A DNA stretch of 42,578 nt from assembly GCF_900129365.1 (NCBI RefSeq), contig NZ_FQVM01000020.1:1-42578 (forward strand). The letters are read 5' to 3'. Shown here one piece after another: positions 1 through 8,878 of the stretch. Both the position numbers and the translations under genes were made by a program. The notes under the pieces were generated by a model. It had not been told where the DNA came from and searched no databases. It was given only the letters and a program-made list of their open reading frames with translations. Positions within the stretch are counted from its first letter, which is position 1, and each line of letters opens with the position of its first letter. This stretch comes from Clostridium fallax (GTDB lineage: Bacteria; Bacillota; Clostridia; Clostridiales; Clostridiaceae).

Positions 1-118
1 GGAATGATTTTCTATTATATTTCACAAATAATATATTAATATTATGAAAATTAAGAATTGTATATGAAATTATGAAAAAAATAATATTAAATTAATTTAT
101 AGTTAGGAGTAAAAGACG

Positions 119-1129
119 ATGAAAGTTAAAAAAATTAATTTATTTATTATTATTTTTGCATTAATTACTAATATAATGGGAGGTCATTTACAAAACAAAT
201 TAAAAAAGCTAAATAACATTGAATGTTTTAGTTATATTGCTGATGAAATTTCTAAGGGGAGTTTAAACAATCAAGGTTATTTAAATGAATTTAATAGTTT
301 AAGATTAGTTATAGATTCTAAAAATAGTGATAAACTTCCTGATAACTTTAGAAAGAGTAGTGATAGCATTGGTATTTTACAAAATAAAGATTTAAATTTA
401 AAAGGATTAGATACCTTAAATGAATCAGGTAGTGCTCAATTTTCAGAAAATGGTATGTATCTTTTAAAGAAATCTATAGATGATAAATTTAATATATATA
501 TTGTGGATTTAAGAGAGGAATCACATGGCTTTATTAATGGCATAGCAGTAAGTTGGAAGAATGCTGAGAATAAAGCTAATAAGGGGCTTACAAAAGAACA
601 GGTTATATTTGATGAAAATGAAAAGTTAAATTCAATTTCTATTGGAAACCCTATTACAATTTATAATAATAATGAACATTTAATAATTCCTGAAAAGGTT
701 CAAAATGAAAAACAATTGGTTGAGAGTTCGAATATGTCTTATATTAGAATACCTGTTACTGATAATGAAAGACCAACAGATGATAAGGTAGATTATTTCG
801 TAGATTTTATAAAAAATTTAAAGCCTAATTCTTGGTTACATTTTCATTGCAAACGTGGATTAGGAAGAACAACTACTTTTATGGTGATATATGATATAGT
901 GAAAAATTCTAAAAATGTTAGTCTTGAAGATATAATGAAGAGACAAATATTACTTGGAGGGCAGAACTTAATTGTAGAGGAAAATAATAAATTTAATTAT
1001 AAGAACTATTCACAAGAGAGATGGAATTTTTTAAAGAATTTTTATAATTATTCTCGTGAAAATAATGATAACTTTAAAACTAGTTGGTCTAGTTGGATTA
1101 AAAGTAAAGAATATGAAAAAACTGCATAA
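119..1129 (+). CDS. Exported phytase-like protein tyrosine/inositol phosphatase
   Basis: The 336-residue product has a hydrophobic N-terminus (residues 8-20) that looks like a signal peptide or membrane anchor. The cysteine phosphatase loop CX5RT is visible as HCKRGLGRT, with nucleophile Cys244 and phosphate-binding Arg250. A likely general acid is Asp215 in the stretch IPVTDNERPTDD. The segment VDLREESHGFING (about 129-141) is typical of the bacterial phytase-like (PhyA/PTPLP) class, which dephosphorylates inositol polyphosphates or phosphotyrosine at or outside the membrane. Those phytases usually carry HCxAGxGRT, so the Lys-Arg and Leu inside this loop are unusual. A TAGGAG site at 103-108 lies 10 bases before the ATG. 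The gene stands alone. Family assignment is firm; the substrate is not known. Confidence 0.85.
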   Translation: MKVKKINLFIIIFALITNIMGGHLQNKLKKLNNIECFSYIADEISKGSLNNQGYLNEFNSLRLVIDSKNSDKLPDNFRKSSDSIGILQNKDLNLKGLDTLNESGSAQFSENGMYLLKKSIDDKFNIYIVDLREESHGFINGIAVSWKNAENKANKGLTKEQVIFDENEKLNSISIGNPITIYNNNEHLIIPEKVQNEKQLVESSNMSYIRIPVTDNERPTDDKVDYFVDFIKNLKPNSWLHFHCKRGLGRTTTFMVIYDIVKNSKNVSLEDIMKRQILLGGQNLIVEENNKFNYKNYSQERWNFLKNFYNYSRENNDNFKTSWSSWIKSKEYEKTA

Positions 1130-1313
1130 AATTTTAAGTTTTTTATTTGATAATTTATATAAAAAATATATAGTTAATATAAGGAATAATTAAAATTTTT
1201 ATAGAGATTTCTATTCTATATATTAATTTAGAGATAAAATATATAAATTTAGGATAAATCAATATATAGTAATCTATGAATATCATTTAGTAATAGTATA
1301 AAGGGGTGTTTTT

Positions 1314-2003
1314 ATGGAAAATAGCAAGATTATAATTAAAGATGGTAAAAAAGTACCGGCAATTACAAGCTCACTTAGAAACCATATGATTAGATTACCT
1401 CTTGTAATAAGAGAAGCTACAGGAATAATAATAAATGGCAAAAGAATAAAATCATTATTATTTTCTACAGATGTAGCCATTATAAAAAATACTAATGCAG
1501 ATGCTATAATTGCAGTTTATCCTTTTACTCCTCAACCTATAATCACAGAAAGTATTATTATGGCTGCAGATGTTCCAGTATTTTGTGGAGTTGGAGGAGG
1601 AATTACTCAAGGAAGAAGAGTTTTAAATTTAGCTTTAGATGGAGAGTTTAAGGGAGCTGCAGGAGTTGTTGTTAATGCACCTACTTCAAATGAAATAATA
1701 AAAAAATTATATGAATCTATAGATATACCAGTTATAGTTACAATAGCTTCAGAAAAAGATGATTTTGCTGAAAGAATTAATTCTGGAGCAACTATTTTAA
1801 ATGTTTCTGGTGGTAAAAGTACTCCTTCTATAGTTTCTAGAATAAGGGAAGAATTTCCTGATTTCCCTATAATAGCTACAGGAGGGCCGACAGAAGAGAC
1901 AATAAAAGAAACCATATTGTCAGGAGCAAATGCAATAACTTATACTCCTCCTACAGCTGGTGAAATATTTAGTAAGATTATGCTTAAATATAGGGGAGAA
2001 TAA
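1314..2003 (+). CDS. TIM-barrel protein of unknown substrate (often labelled hydrolase)
   Basis: The 229-residue soluble protein shows the pattern of a (beta/alpha)8 barrel with glycine-rich phosphate-binding turns: VFCGVGGGIT near residue 85, ILNVSGG near 165 and PIIATGGPTEET near 185, followed by SGANAITYTPPT. This resembles the barrels of ThiE, HisF or GMP reductase, but I see no catalytic signature of any of them. Related clostridial proteins are usually annotated only as hydrolase. It has no signal peptide and no operon partner. The start follows AAAGGGGTG at a suitable distance. Reality of the gene is near certain; its function is open. Confidence 0.75.
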   Translation: MENSKIIIKDGKKVPAITSSLRNHMIRLPLVIREATGIIINGKRIKSLLFSTDVAIIKNTNADAIIAVYPFTPQPIITESIIMAADVPVFCGVGGGITQGRRVLNLALDGEFKGAAGVVVNAPTSNEIIKKLYESIDIPVIVTIASEKDDFAERINSGATILNVSGGKSTPSIVSRIREEFPDFPIIATGGPTEETIKETILSGANAITYTPPTAGEIFSKIMLKYRGE

Positions 2004-2004
2004 T

Positions 2005-2051
2005 AAACAAAATTTTATTAATAAAATAATTATTTATTAAGTTTTGTTTTT
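2005..2051 (+). terminator. Probable terminator after the TIM-barrel gene
   Basis: AAACAAAA at 2005-2012 pairs with TTTTGTTT at 2042-2049. The inner stem is imperfect and a T-run follows. It lies directly after the stop codon. Confidence 0.5.
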
Positions 2052-2113
2052 AAATTTTAAATATTTAAAATGCAAGAATTATTTTAAATAAAATATAAAA
2101 AAATATTACACTA

Positions 2114-2122
2114 TGGTATACT
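2114..2122 (+). promoter_or_regulatory. Extended -10 promoter for the DUF3006-lepB pair
   Basis: TGGTATACT is an extended -10 element (TGn plus TATACT at 2117-2122) about 50 bases before the DUF3006 start. No good -35 is visible, as is usual for extended -10 promoters. Confidence 0.5.
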
Positions 2123-2171
2123 ATTTAAAGAGGATTTATGAACAATATTCTGAAAAAACAGAGGTGAAATA

Positions 2172-2402
2172 ATGCAATATAACTCTAATAAGTTTATAAT
2201 AGATAGAGTAGAAGGCAATATAGCCGTATGTGAAGATAACAAAGGTAATATGATTAATATTAATATAAAATATATAATAGGAAAAATAAAAGAAGGCTCA
2301 GTTATTATAAAAAAGAATTCTTTATATTATATAGATGAAAATCTTACTAAAAAAAGAAAAAAAGAAATAGAAGAATTAGTGAAAGGATTATGGGTAGAAT
2401 AA
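2172..2402 (+). CDS. DUF3006 family small protein
   Basis: The 76-residue protein matches the DUF3006 pattern: an N-terminal strand FIIDRVEGNIAVCED, a short strand with NMININ, and a charged C-terminal helix with KKRKKEIEEL. The family is small, common in clostridia and without an established function. The start is preceded by AGAGGTG. The stop codon TAA (2400-2402) overlaps the start region of the signal peptidase gene, so the two are almost certainly co-transcribed and translationally coupled. That fixed partnership is the best clue to its role, perhaps in export, but this is inference. Confidence 0.8.
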   Translation: MQYNSNKFIIDRVEGNIAVCEDNKGNMININIKYIIGKIKEGSVIIKKNSLYYIDENLTKKRKKEIEELVKGLWVE

Positions 2403-2932
2403 TGGGCGAAGAAAAAAATAATGGCATTAAATCATTCTTTTTTGACTGGATGATTCCAATCATAGCAGCAATAGTTTTAACTCTATTAATAAACAAATTT
2501 TTAATATTTAAAGTATCAGTTCCAACAGGTTCGATGTCGCCTACTATTAAGCCTGGAGACCAAATTTTTGTAACTAAAATATATAATCCTAAGTCAATAA
2601 AAAGAGGAGATATAGTAGTATTTTATTCTCACGAACTAAATGACAGATTAATTAAAAGAGTTATAGGACTTCCAGGAGAAAAAGTAGAAATCAAAGATGA
2701 TGGAAAAGTTTATATTGATGGGAAGCTATTAGATGAACCTTATGTAAAATTTCCAAGTGATAAAAAAGCAAGCTTTGTAGTTCCAGAAGGAGAATATCTG
2801 ATGCTTGGCGATAATAGGGCAGATTCACAGGATGCGCGTTATTGGAACAATCCATATATAGATGGAAAGGATATTAGTGCAAAAGCTGGATTAAGAGTAT
2901 ATCCATTTAATAGGTTTGGATTTGTTAATTAA
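2390..2932 (+). CDS. lepB: Signal peptidase I
   Basis: This type I signal peptidase (S26 family, Ser/Lys dyad) cleaves Sec and Tat signal peptides on the outer face of the membrane. One N-terminal transmembrane helix (about 20-38) is followed by PTGSMSPTI with catalytic Ser48, then RLIKRVIGLPGE with general-base Lys89, and the box E motif GDNRADSQDARYW. The 180-residue length suits the Gram-positive single-anchor form. Two starts are possible: ATG at 2390, with AAAGG only three bases upstream, or ATG at 2402, which overlaps the preceding stop as TAATG. The second would remove four residues and favours translational coupling. I keep the longer form. Confidence 0.95.
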   Translation: MGRIMGEEKNNGIKSFFFDWMIPIIAAIVLTLLINKFLIFKVSVPTGSMSPTIKPGDQIFVTKIYNPKSIKRGDIVVFYSHELNDRLIKRVIGLPGEKVEIKDDGKVYIDGKLLDEPYVKFPSDKKASFVVPEGEYLMLGDNRADSQDARYWNNPYIDGKDISAKAGLRVYPFNRFGFVN

Positions 2933-2965
2933 GATTTTAAAAAATTTTCATTAATAGTAACAGAG

Positions 2966-2993
2966 TTGACACAATAAAATTTTATAATATATA
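2966..2993 (+). promoter_or_regulatory. SigA-type promoter of pepV
   Basis: A consensus -35 TTGACA (2966-2971) is followed 16 bases later by TATATA (2988-2993) in a TA-rich stretch that also offers TATAAT at 2994. The predicted leader is very short, just long enough for the ribosome binding site AAGGGTGAG (3002-3010). Confidence 0.6.
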
Positions 2994-3015
2994 TATAATG
3001 GAAGGGTGAGAGTAC

Positions 3016-4410
3016 ATGAATAAACAATTAGACGAAAAAATCTTAAGCTATAGAGAGGATCTAATTAGTAAAGTACAAGAACTTATAAGAATTAAGAGTG
3101 TTGAGGGAGAACCTTTAGAAGGTAAACCATTTGGAGAGGGACCTGCAAAAGCTTTAGATAAAGCACTTGAAATTGCAAAAGAATTAGGATTTAAAACAGG
3201 TACAGTAGATGGTTATGCTGGCTATGCTGAATTTGGTGAAGGAAAAGACCATGTAGCAGTTTTAGGTCATTTAGATGTAGTTCCAGAGGGAGATGGATGG
3301 AATTTCCCACCATATGGAGCAGAAATTCATGATGGAAAGTTATATGGTAGAGGAGCTGTTGATGATAAGGGGCCTATAGTAGCAGCATTATATGGTGCAA
3401 AAGCTATAATGGATTTAAAATTACCAATAACAAAAAGAATAAGAGTTATATTTGGAACTAATGAAGAAACAGGATCACATGATATGGAGTACTATGTAAA
3501 AAAAGAAGAAGCACCAGTTTCAGGATTTACTCCAGATGCAGAGTTTCCGGTTATATTTGCTGAAAAAGGAATTACTACATTTAATTTAATGAAAAAATGT
3601 AATGGTTCTTTAGGAAATTATGAAGTTGAGTACATAAAAGGTGGAATAAGACCTAATATGGTTCCAGATTATTGTGAAACTGTAATAAAAGGTGATAAAT
3701 TAGATGATATAAAAGAAAAAGCTGAAAATCTTGCTAAGAAGATAGGCTTTAAATTTGAATGTGCTTTAGAAGATGCTAAGATGAAAGTTAAATGTTTTGG
3801 TCATGGAGCTCATGGAAGTACACCAGAAAAAGGTAAAAATGCTGTAATGGCAATGTCTCAATTATTAGAAGATATATCAACAGAGGATACAGAGTTAGCA
3901 AAATATTTAAAATTCATAAATAAAAATATAGGTTTTGATACTAAGGGAACAGGATTAGGTTGTAATCTATCTGATGAGCCATCAGGAGATCTTTCATTTA
4001 ATGCTGGTATGTTAAACTTTGATGGAGAAAATATAACTTTAGTAAATAACTTAAGATATCCAGTTACAGTTACTATAGATGATGTAATAAACCCTGTAAA
4101 AGAGGCAATAAAGGGAACCGGAATGGAAATAAAAGTTGTAGATGATACAAAACCTTTATATTATGATAAAGATAATCCAATGGTTGCAAAACTTCAAAAT
4201 GTATTTAATGAGTTAACAGGACAAAAAATAGAGCCTCTAGCTATTGGTGGAGGAACATATGCAAAAGAAGTCAAGAATATAGTTGCATTCGGACCAGTAT
4301 TTGATGACGATCCAGATGTAATGCATCAACCAAATGAATTTATAGATTTAGATAAATTAATGTTATGTGCTAAAATATATGGTAATGCAATATACGAATT
4401 AGCAAAATAA
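3016..4410 (+). CDS. pepV: Dipeptidase PepV (M20 family zinc peptidase)
   Basis: The 464-residue protein is a cytosolic M20/PepV dipeptidase that releases amino acids from imported dipeptides with two zinc ions. Visible motifs are GHLDVVPEGDGW with the first metal-binding His (about residue 84), the bridging Asp in GRGAVDDKGP (about 117), the general-base pair in NEETGS (about 150), the lid-domain motif CFGHGAHGSTPEKG, and the C-terminal GGGTYAKE with a late His in DVMHQPNEF. Length agrees with PepV of lactic acid bacteria. It has its own strong promoter and lies 52 bases before ftsH with no terminator between them, so some read-through into ftsH is likely. Confidence 0.92.
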   Translation: MNKQLDEKILSYREDLISKVQELIRIKSVEGEPLEGKPFGEGPAKALDKALEIAKELGFKTGTVDGYAGYAEFGEGKDHVAVLGHLDVVPEGDGWNFPPYGAEIHDGKLYGRGAVDDKGPIVAALYGAKAIMDLKLPITKRIRVIFGTNEETGSHDMEYYVKKEEAPVSGFTPDAEFPVIFAEKGITTFNLMKKCNGSLGNYEVEYIKGGIRPNMVPDYCETVIKGDKLDDIKEKAENLAKKIGFKFECALEDAKMKVKCFGHGAHGSTPEKGKNAVMAMSQLLEDISTEDTELAKYLKFINKNIGFDTKGTGLGCNLSDEPSGDLSFNAGMLNFDGENITLVNNLRYPVTVTIDDVINPVKEAIKGTGMEIKVVDDTKPLYYDKDNPMVAKLQNVFNELTGQKIEPLAIGGGTYAKEVKNIVAFGPVFDDDPDVMHQPNEFIDLDKLMLCAKIYGNAIYELAK

Positions 4411-4462
4411 TTTTTAAAACTAAAGATGATTATAATGTACGTAGGTAGAAGAGAGGTGTAGT

Positions 4463-6562
4463 ATGTTCAAAGATAATAAAAAACTAAAGTACATTTTAAT
4501 TTATGGTAGTATGGTTTTAGGAATGATCTTTATGGTTAATTATACTAGAACAATTATGACTACTAAGGAAATTCCATATAATGAATTTAACCAAATGCTT
4601 AAAGACGATCAAGTTAAAGCTGTACAAATAGCAAGGGATAAGATAACAATAGAGCCTAAAAAAGATACTAAATATGCAGGTAAAACTTTATATACTGTAA
4701 ATGTAGGAGATCCAGACTTAATTAAAGATTTAAATACAGCTAATGTAACCTATAATGGAATAATTTCAAATGGTGTTAGTGTACTTGATATAGCATTATC
4801 TTGGATTTTACCACTTTTAATCTTCTTTCTAATAGGTAAACTTTTATTCGGAAGAATGGATAAGAAAATGGGCGGAGGAGTAATGTCCTTTGGCAAAAAT
4901 ACAGCAAAATTATATGCAGAAGATGAAACAGGGAAAACTTTTAAAGATGTGGCAGGACAAGAAGAGGCAAAAGAATCTTTAGTAGAAATTGTAGATTTTC
5001 TTCATGATCCTAATAAATATACTGAAATAGGAGCAAAATTACCTAAAGGAGCCTTATTAGTAGGACCTCCAGGAACAGGAAAAACATTACTTGCAAAAGC
5101 TGTAGCAGGAGAGGCTAAAGTTCCATTTTTCTCAATGTCTGGTTCAGATTTTGTTGAAATGTTTGTAGGTATGGGAGCTGCTAGAGTAAGAGATTTATTT
5201 AGGCAAGCAGAAGAAAAAGCTCCCTGTATAGTATTTATTGATGAAATTGATGCTATAGGTAAAAGCAGAGATGGAGCAATACAAGGAAATGATGAAAGAG
5301 AGCAAACTTTAAATCAACTTCTTTCAGAAATGGATGGATTTGATTCCTCTAAAGGTGTTGTTATATTAGCAGCAACTAATAGACCAGAAATTTTAGATAA
5401 AGCCCTTTTAAGACCTGGAAGATTTGATAGAAGAGTAATAGTGGATAGACCAGATCTTCAAGGTAGAGAAGCTATACTTAAAGTTCATGCAAAGGATGTT
5501 AGATTAGCAGATAATGTAGATTTTCTTTCAATTGCAAAAAGTACTCCTGGTGCTGTAGGAGCCGATCTTGCTAATATAGTAAACGAAGCTGCTTTAAGAG
5601 CTGTTAAGCATAATAGAAAAACAGTTATTCAAGAAGATTTAGAAGAAGCAGTGGAAGTTATAATAGCAGGTAAAGAGAAAAAAGATAGAATTTTATCTGA
5701 AAAAGAAAAGAAAATTGTTGCTTTCCATGAAGTAGGTCACGCATTAGTAGCAGCTCTTCTTAAGAATACAGATCCAGTTCATAAGATAACAATAGTTCCA
5801 AGAACTATGGGCGCTTTAGGTTATACTATGCAGCAGCCAGAAGAGGATAAATACTTAGTAACAAAGGAAGAAATGTTATCAGAAATTTCTACTTTACTTG
5901 GAGGTAGAGCTGCAGAAGAAGTTGAATTTAATACTATTTCAACTGGAGCATCAAATGATATAGAAAGAGCAACTCAATCAGCAAGAAGTATGGTTACAAT
6001 TTATGGTATGACAGATAAATTCGATATGATGGCTTTAGAGTCAGTAACCAACAGATACCTAGATGGTAGACCAGTTCAAAACTGTTCTGCTAAAACTGCT
6101 GCGATTATTGATCAAGAAGCTTTAGCTATTATTAAAGAATGTCATAGAAAATCTATAGATATATTAAAAAATAATAGAGATCTTTTAAGTAAAATATCAG
6201 AAGCTCTTTTAGAAAAGGAAACTTTACTTGGTAATGAATTTATGGAATTTATATATGAAAAATATCCAGAAATGAAAAAAGAAGTAGAGGAAAAAGAAAA
6301 GAAAAAAGCAGAAATAGAAGCTAAGAAAAAAGAAATTTTAGCTGAAAGAATTGCAGAAAGAGAAGAGCTTCAAAGAAAAGCTCAAGAGATTAAAAAATTA
6401 GAGGATCAAAAAAAAGTCTTAGAACAAATTCATGAAGAAACAGTAGATTTAGACGGAAATAATTCTTCTGTTAATGATGAGATAAAAAATTACTTAGAGT
6501 CTTCAGAAGATCATACTTTAAATGAAGAACACAAAAAAGTAGATACTGATGAAGAAAAGTAA
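4463..6562 (+). CDS. ftsH: FtsH-type ATP-dependent zinc metalloprotease
   Basis: The 699-residue membrane AAA+ protease extracts and degrades membrane and regulatory proteins. Transmembrane helices lie at about 9-27 and 108-129, flanking the small external domain. The AAA module has GPPGTGKT (201-208), the Walker B VFIDEID (257-263) and the second region of homology ATNRPEILDKALLRPGRFDRR (304-324). The zinc site is HEVGH (422-426), with a distal Asp in STGASNDIE. HEVGH differs from the common HEAGH but keeps all ligands. The last 100 residues are a strongly charged Lys/Glu coiled coil ending in an acidic tail, longer than in the usual FtsH. It is not next to tilS-hpt, where clostridial ftsH often sits, so it may be a second paralogue. 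Confidence 0.93.
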   Translation: MFKDNKKLKYILIYGSMVLGMIFMVNYTRTIMTTKEIPYNEFNQMLKDDQVKAVQIARDKITIEPKKDTKYAGKTLYTVNVGDPDLIKDLNTANVTYNGIISNGVSVLDIALSWILPLLIFFLIGKLLFGRMDKKMGGGVMSFGKNTAKLYAEDETGKTFKDVAGQEEAKESLVEIVDFLHDPNKYTEIGAKLPKGALLVGPPGTGKTLLAKAVAGEAKVPFFSMSGSDFVEMFVGMGAARVRDLFRQAEEKAPCIVFIDEIDAIGKSRDGAIQGNDEREQTLNQLLSEMDGFDSSKGVVILAATNRPEILDKALLRPGRFDRRVIVDRPDLQGREAILKVHAKDVRLADNVDFLSIAKSTPGAVGADLANIVNEAALRAVKHNRKTVIQEDLEEAVEVIIAGKEKKDRILSEKEKKIVAFHEVGHALVAALLKNTDPVHKITIVPRTMGALGYTMQQPEEDKYLVTKEEMLSEISTLLGGRAAEEVEFNTISTGASNDIERATQSARSMVTIYGMTDKFDMMALESVTNRYLDGRPVQNCSAKTAAIIDQEALAIIKECHRKSIDILKNNRDLLSKISEALLEKETLLGNEFMEFIYEKYPEMKKEVEEKEKKKAEIEAKKKEILAERIAEREELQRKAQEIKKLEDQKKVLEQIHEETVDLDGNNSSVNDEIKNYLESSEDHTLNEEHKKVDTDEEK

Positions 6563-6580
6563 TAAACTATTACAATAAAT

Positions 6581-6615
6581 AATCAAGCAATGCTTTAAGC
6601 ATTGCTTGATTACTT
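6581..6615 (+). terminator. Hairpin after ftsH
   Basis: A perfect 14-base-pair stem with a three-base loop spans 6581-6611. It is followed by only a weak T-run (ACTTTA), so termination may be partial. Confidence 0.6.
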
Positions 6616-6657
6616 TATGTTATAAGTTGATTAAACTTAAAAAGGAAGGAAGATAAT

Positions 6658-8787
6658 ATGAATCTTGATAATTCAAAAGAAGTAGAATTATTAGTTGAAG
6701 AAAGAAAATTAGAAGATACACTTAATATTTTAAATGATGAAATTTTAAATTATATATCAAAAAGAAAACATATAATAAATTATATACTAGAATATAGAAA
6801 AAATTTTGTAGATGAATATAAGGATGATGAAGATCTTTTAATAGAATATTTTGACCATGAAAAGTATGTAAAAGAAGAAGCTTTTAAAACTATAGATAGA
6901 AGACTAAAAGAACTTACAGTATTAAAAGATTCACCTTACTTTGGAAGAATAACTTTTACAGAGGATGATGAAGAAACAGTAGATAATTTATATATAGGTA
7001 GATTTGGGGTAACACCAGAAGGAACCTTTGATCCTTTAATAGTGGATTGGAGAGCTCCTGTGGCATCCTTATTTTATAATGGAAACATAGGCAAAGCTTC
7101 CTATAAAGCTCCAGCAGGGGAAATAGATGTTGATATTTTAGGAAGAAGGCAATACATAATAAAAAAAGGTCAGTTAAAAGGTATGTTTGATTCAGCTTTA
7201 GATATTAAAGATGATATACTTCAAATGGTTTTAAGTGAAAATTCTAATGAAAAACTTAAAGATATAATAACTACTCTTCAGAAGGAACAAGATGAAATTA
7301 TAAGAAAAGACAAAAATACCACTGTAATAGTTAATGGAGTTGCAGGAAGTGGAAAAACAACAGTTGCTCTTCATAGGGTGGCCTATCTTTTATATAATTA
7401 TAGAAAGCAATTAGAAAATAGGGTTTTAATACTTGGCCCAAATACTATATTTATAGAATATATATCTCAGGTATTACCAAGTCTTGGAGAAGTAGGTGTA
7501 AAGCAACAAACATTTTTAAACTTTGCTTTAGAAGAAATAGATGAAGATATTAATGTTATGGATTTTGGCGAGTATATGGAAAAAATTCTTTCAGGGGATC
7601 AGAATTTTATAAAGAAGGTAAAAAGAAAAAGAAGTGAAGATTATATAAAAGAACTTGATAAATATATAGATGAGATGAATGAAGATTATTTTAAGTTTGA
7701 GCCGATTAAATATTTTAGTGAAGAGATAATATCATTAAAAGAAATAGAAGAGCTATTTAATAAATACTATGGTTATATGCCTTTGTTTAAAAGAAGTGAA
7801 AAAATAAAGAGAGTTTTAATATCAAAAATAAAGGATAAAAGGGACGAAAAAGTAAGAGAGTTAAAAAAGGAAATAGAAGAATATAAAAAATCTTTGACTA
7901 AAGATCAATTATTGATAGAATCTAATGATATTGAATTTAGAAAAAGATTGAAAATAAGAGAAATTGTAAGAGAAGTAATTAATTCAAGAGAAGATTTAGA
8001 AAGGTGGATAAAAAGGGAAAATATAATAAGATTATATAATAGTAAATTTAATGATAATGAAGAATTAACTATAGATGATTTAGCACCTATTCTTTATATG
8101 ATGATAAAGTTAGAAGATAAGAAATCTAAAGATCAAATAAAACATGTGGTTATAGATGAAGGTCAAGATTATACATTACTTCAATTTAAAATAATAAAAG
8201 AACTTACAGGAGCTAATAGTTTTACTATTGTAGGAGATAAAAATCAAAGGTTTATATCTGGAGATTCTAACCCTGCAATGATTTCTTTAAATAATATACT
8301 TTTTAATAAAACAGATATTTATGAATTAAATAAAAGTTATAGATCTACTTATGAAATAATGGATTTTGCAAATAAATATTTAAAAGATGATAAAATAGTT
8401 CCCCTTGTAAGAAAAGGAAAAGATGTAGAAGTTGTAAAAGTACGAGAAAGAGATGATTTTATAAAATCTATAAATGAAAAAATTCATGATTTTAAAGAAG
8501 ATGGATTAGAAAGTATAGCAGTTATTACAAGAAATATTGAAGATATAGAAAAGATATATAAAGAATTAAGAGAGAAAAATAATATAATAAAATTCTCTAA
8601 TGAAAATATTATTTATAATGGTGGTTTAGTAATAATTCCATCATATTATGCAAAAGGATTAGAATTTGATGGAGTTATAATAGCAGATATAAATAGTGAA
8701 GAAGAAAAAAATCACTATGAAGAAGATTTAGTAAATTATATAATGGCTACTAGAGCACTTCATAGATTAGCAGTTATTAAAGAATAA
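6658..8787 (+). CDS. helD: HelD-type superfamily 1 ATPase (RNA polymerase recycling factor)
   Basis: The 709-residue protein belongs to the UvrD/HelD group. Family members bind RNA polymerase and use ATP to free it from stalled complexes. The N-terminal 90 residues form a charged antiparallel coiled coil, as in HelD proteins that reach into the polymerase secondary channel. Next come the conserved LYIGRFGVTPEG and VDWRAPVASLFY (about 110-140) and the Walker A GVAGSGKTT (227-235). The split helicase core has Walker B VIDEGQD (about 497-503), GDKNQRF, LNKSYRS and the C-terminal motif YYAKGLEFDGVI. It is preceded by a hairpin and followed by a strong terminator, so it is monocistronic. Helicase IV or UvrD would be the alternative name, but the N-terminal region argues for HelD. 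Confidence 0.88.
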   Translation: MNLDNSKEVELLVEERKLEDTLNILNDEILNYISKRKHIINYILEYRKNFVDEYKDDEDLLIEYFDHEKYVKEEAFKTIDRRLKELTVLKDSPYFGRITFTEDDEETVDNLYIGRFGVTPEGTFDPLIVDWRAPVASLFYNGNIGKASYKAPAGEIDVDILGRRQYIIKKGQLKGMFDSALDIKDDILQMVLSENSNEKLKDIITTLQKEQDEIIRKDKNTTVIVNGVAGSGKTTVALHRVAYLLYNYRKQLENRVLILGPNTIFIEYISQVLPSLGEVGVKQQTFLNFALEEIDEDINVMDFGEYMEKILSGDQNFIKKVKRKRSEDYIKELDKYIDEMNEDYFKFEPIKYFSEEIISLKEIEELFNKYYGYMPLFKRSEKIKRVLISKIKDKRDEKVRELKKEIEEYKKSLTKDQLLIESNDIEFRKRLKIREIVREVINSREDLERWIKRENIIRLYNSKFNDNEELTIDDLAPILYMMIKLEDKKSKDQIKHVVIDEGQDYTLLQFKIIKELTGANSFTIVGDKNQRFISGDSNPAMISLNNILFNKTDIYELNKSYRSTYEIMDFANKYLKDDKIVPLVRKGKDVEVVKVRERDDFIKSINEKIHDFKEDGLESIAVITRNIEDIEKIYKELREKNNIIKFSNENIIYNGGLVIIPSYYAKGLEFDGVIIADINSEEEKNHYEEDLVNYIMATRALHRLAVIKE

Positions 8788-8791
8788 CAAT

Positions 8792-8841
8792 AAAAAACTA
8801 TGAAACTAAGATTTAAATCTTAGTTTCATAGTTTTTTTTGT
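8792..8841 (+). terminator. Strong terminator after helD, also usable from the - strand
   Basis: A near-perfect stem of about 20 base pairs (8792-8839) closes on a very short loop, with an A-run on the left and a T-run of eight on the right. It sits between the convergent helD and DUF2334 genes and can serve both. Confidence 0.85.
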
Positions 8842-8878
8842 GATTTTAATATTAAATAAATTTATTCGCTATGATTTT

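Noticed and set aside
1283..1480. Hydrophobic - strand frame across the TIM-barrel gene start
   Set aside because: It has no ribosome site and lies opposite a well-supported gene; its hydrophobicity follows from AT-rich antisense codons.
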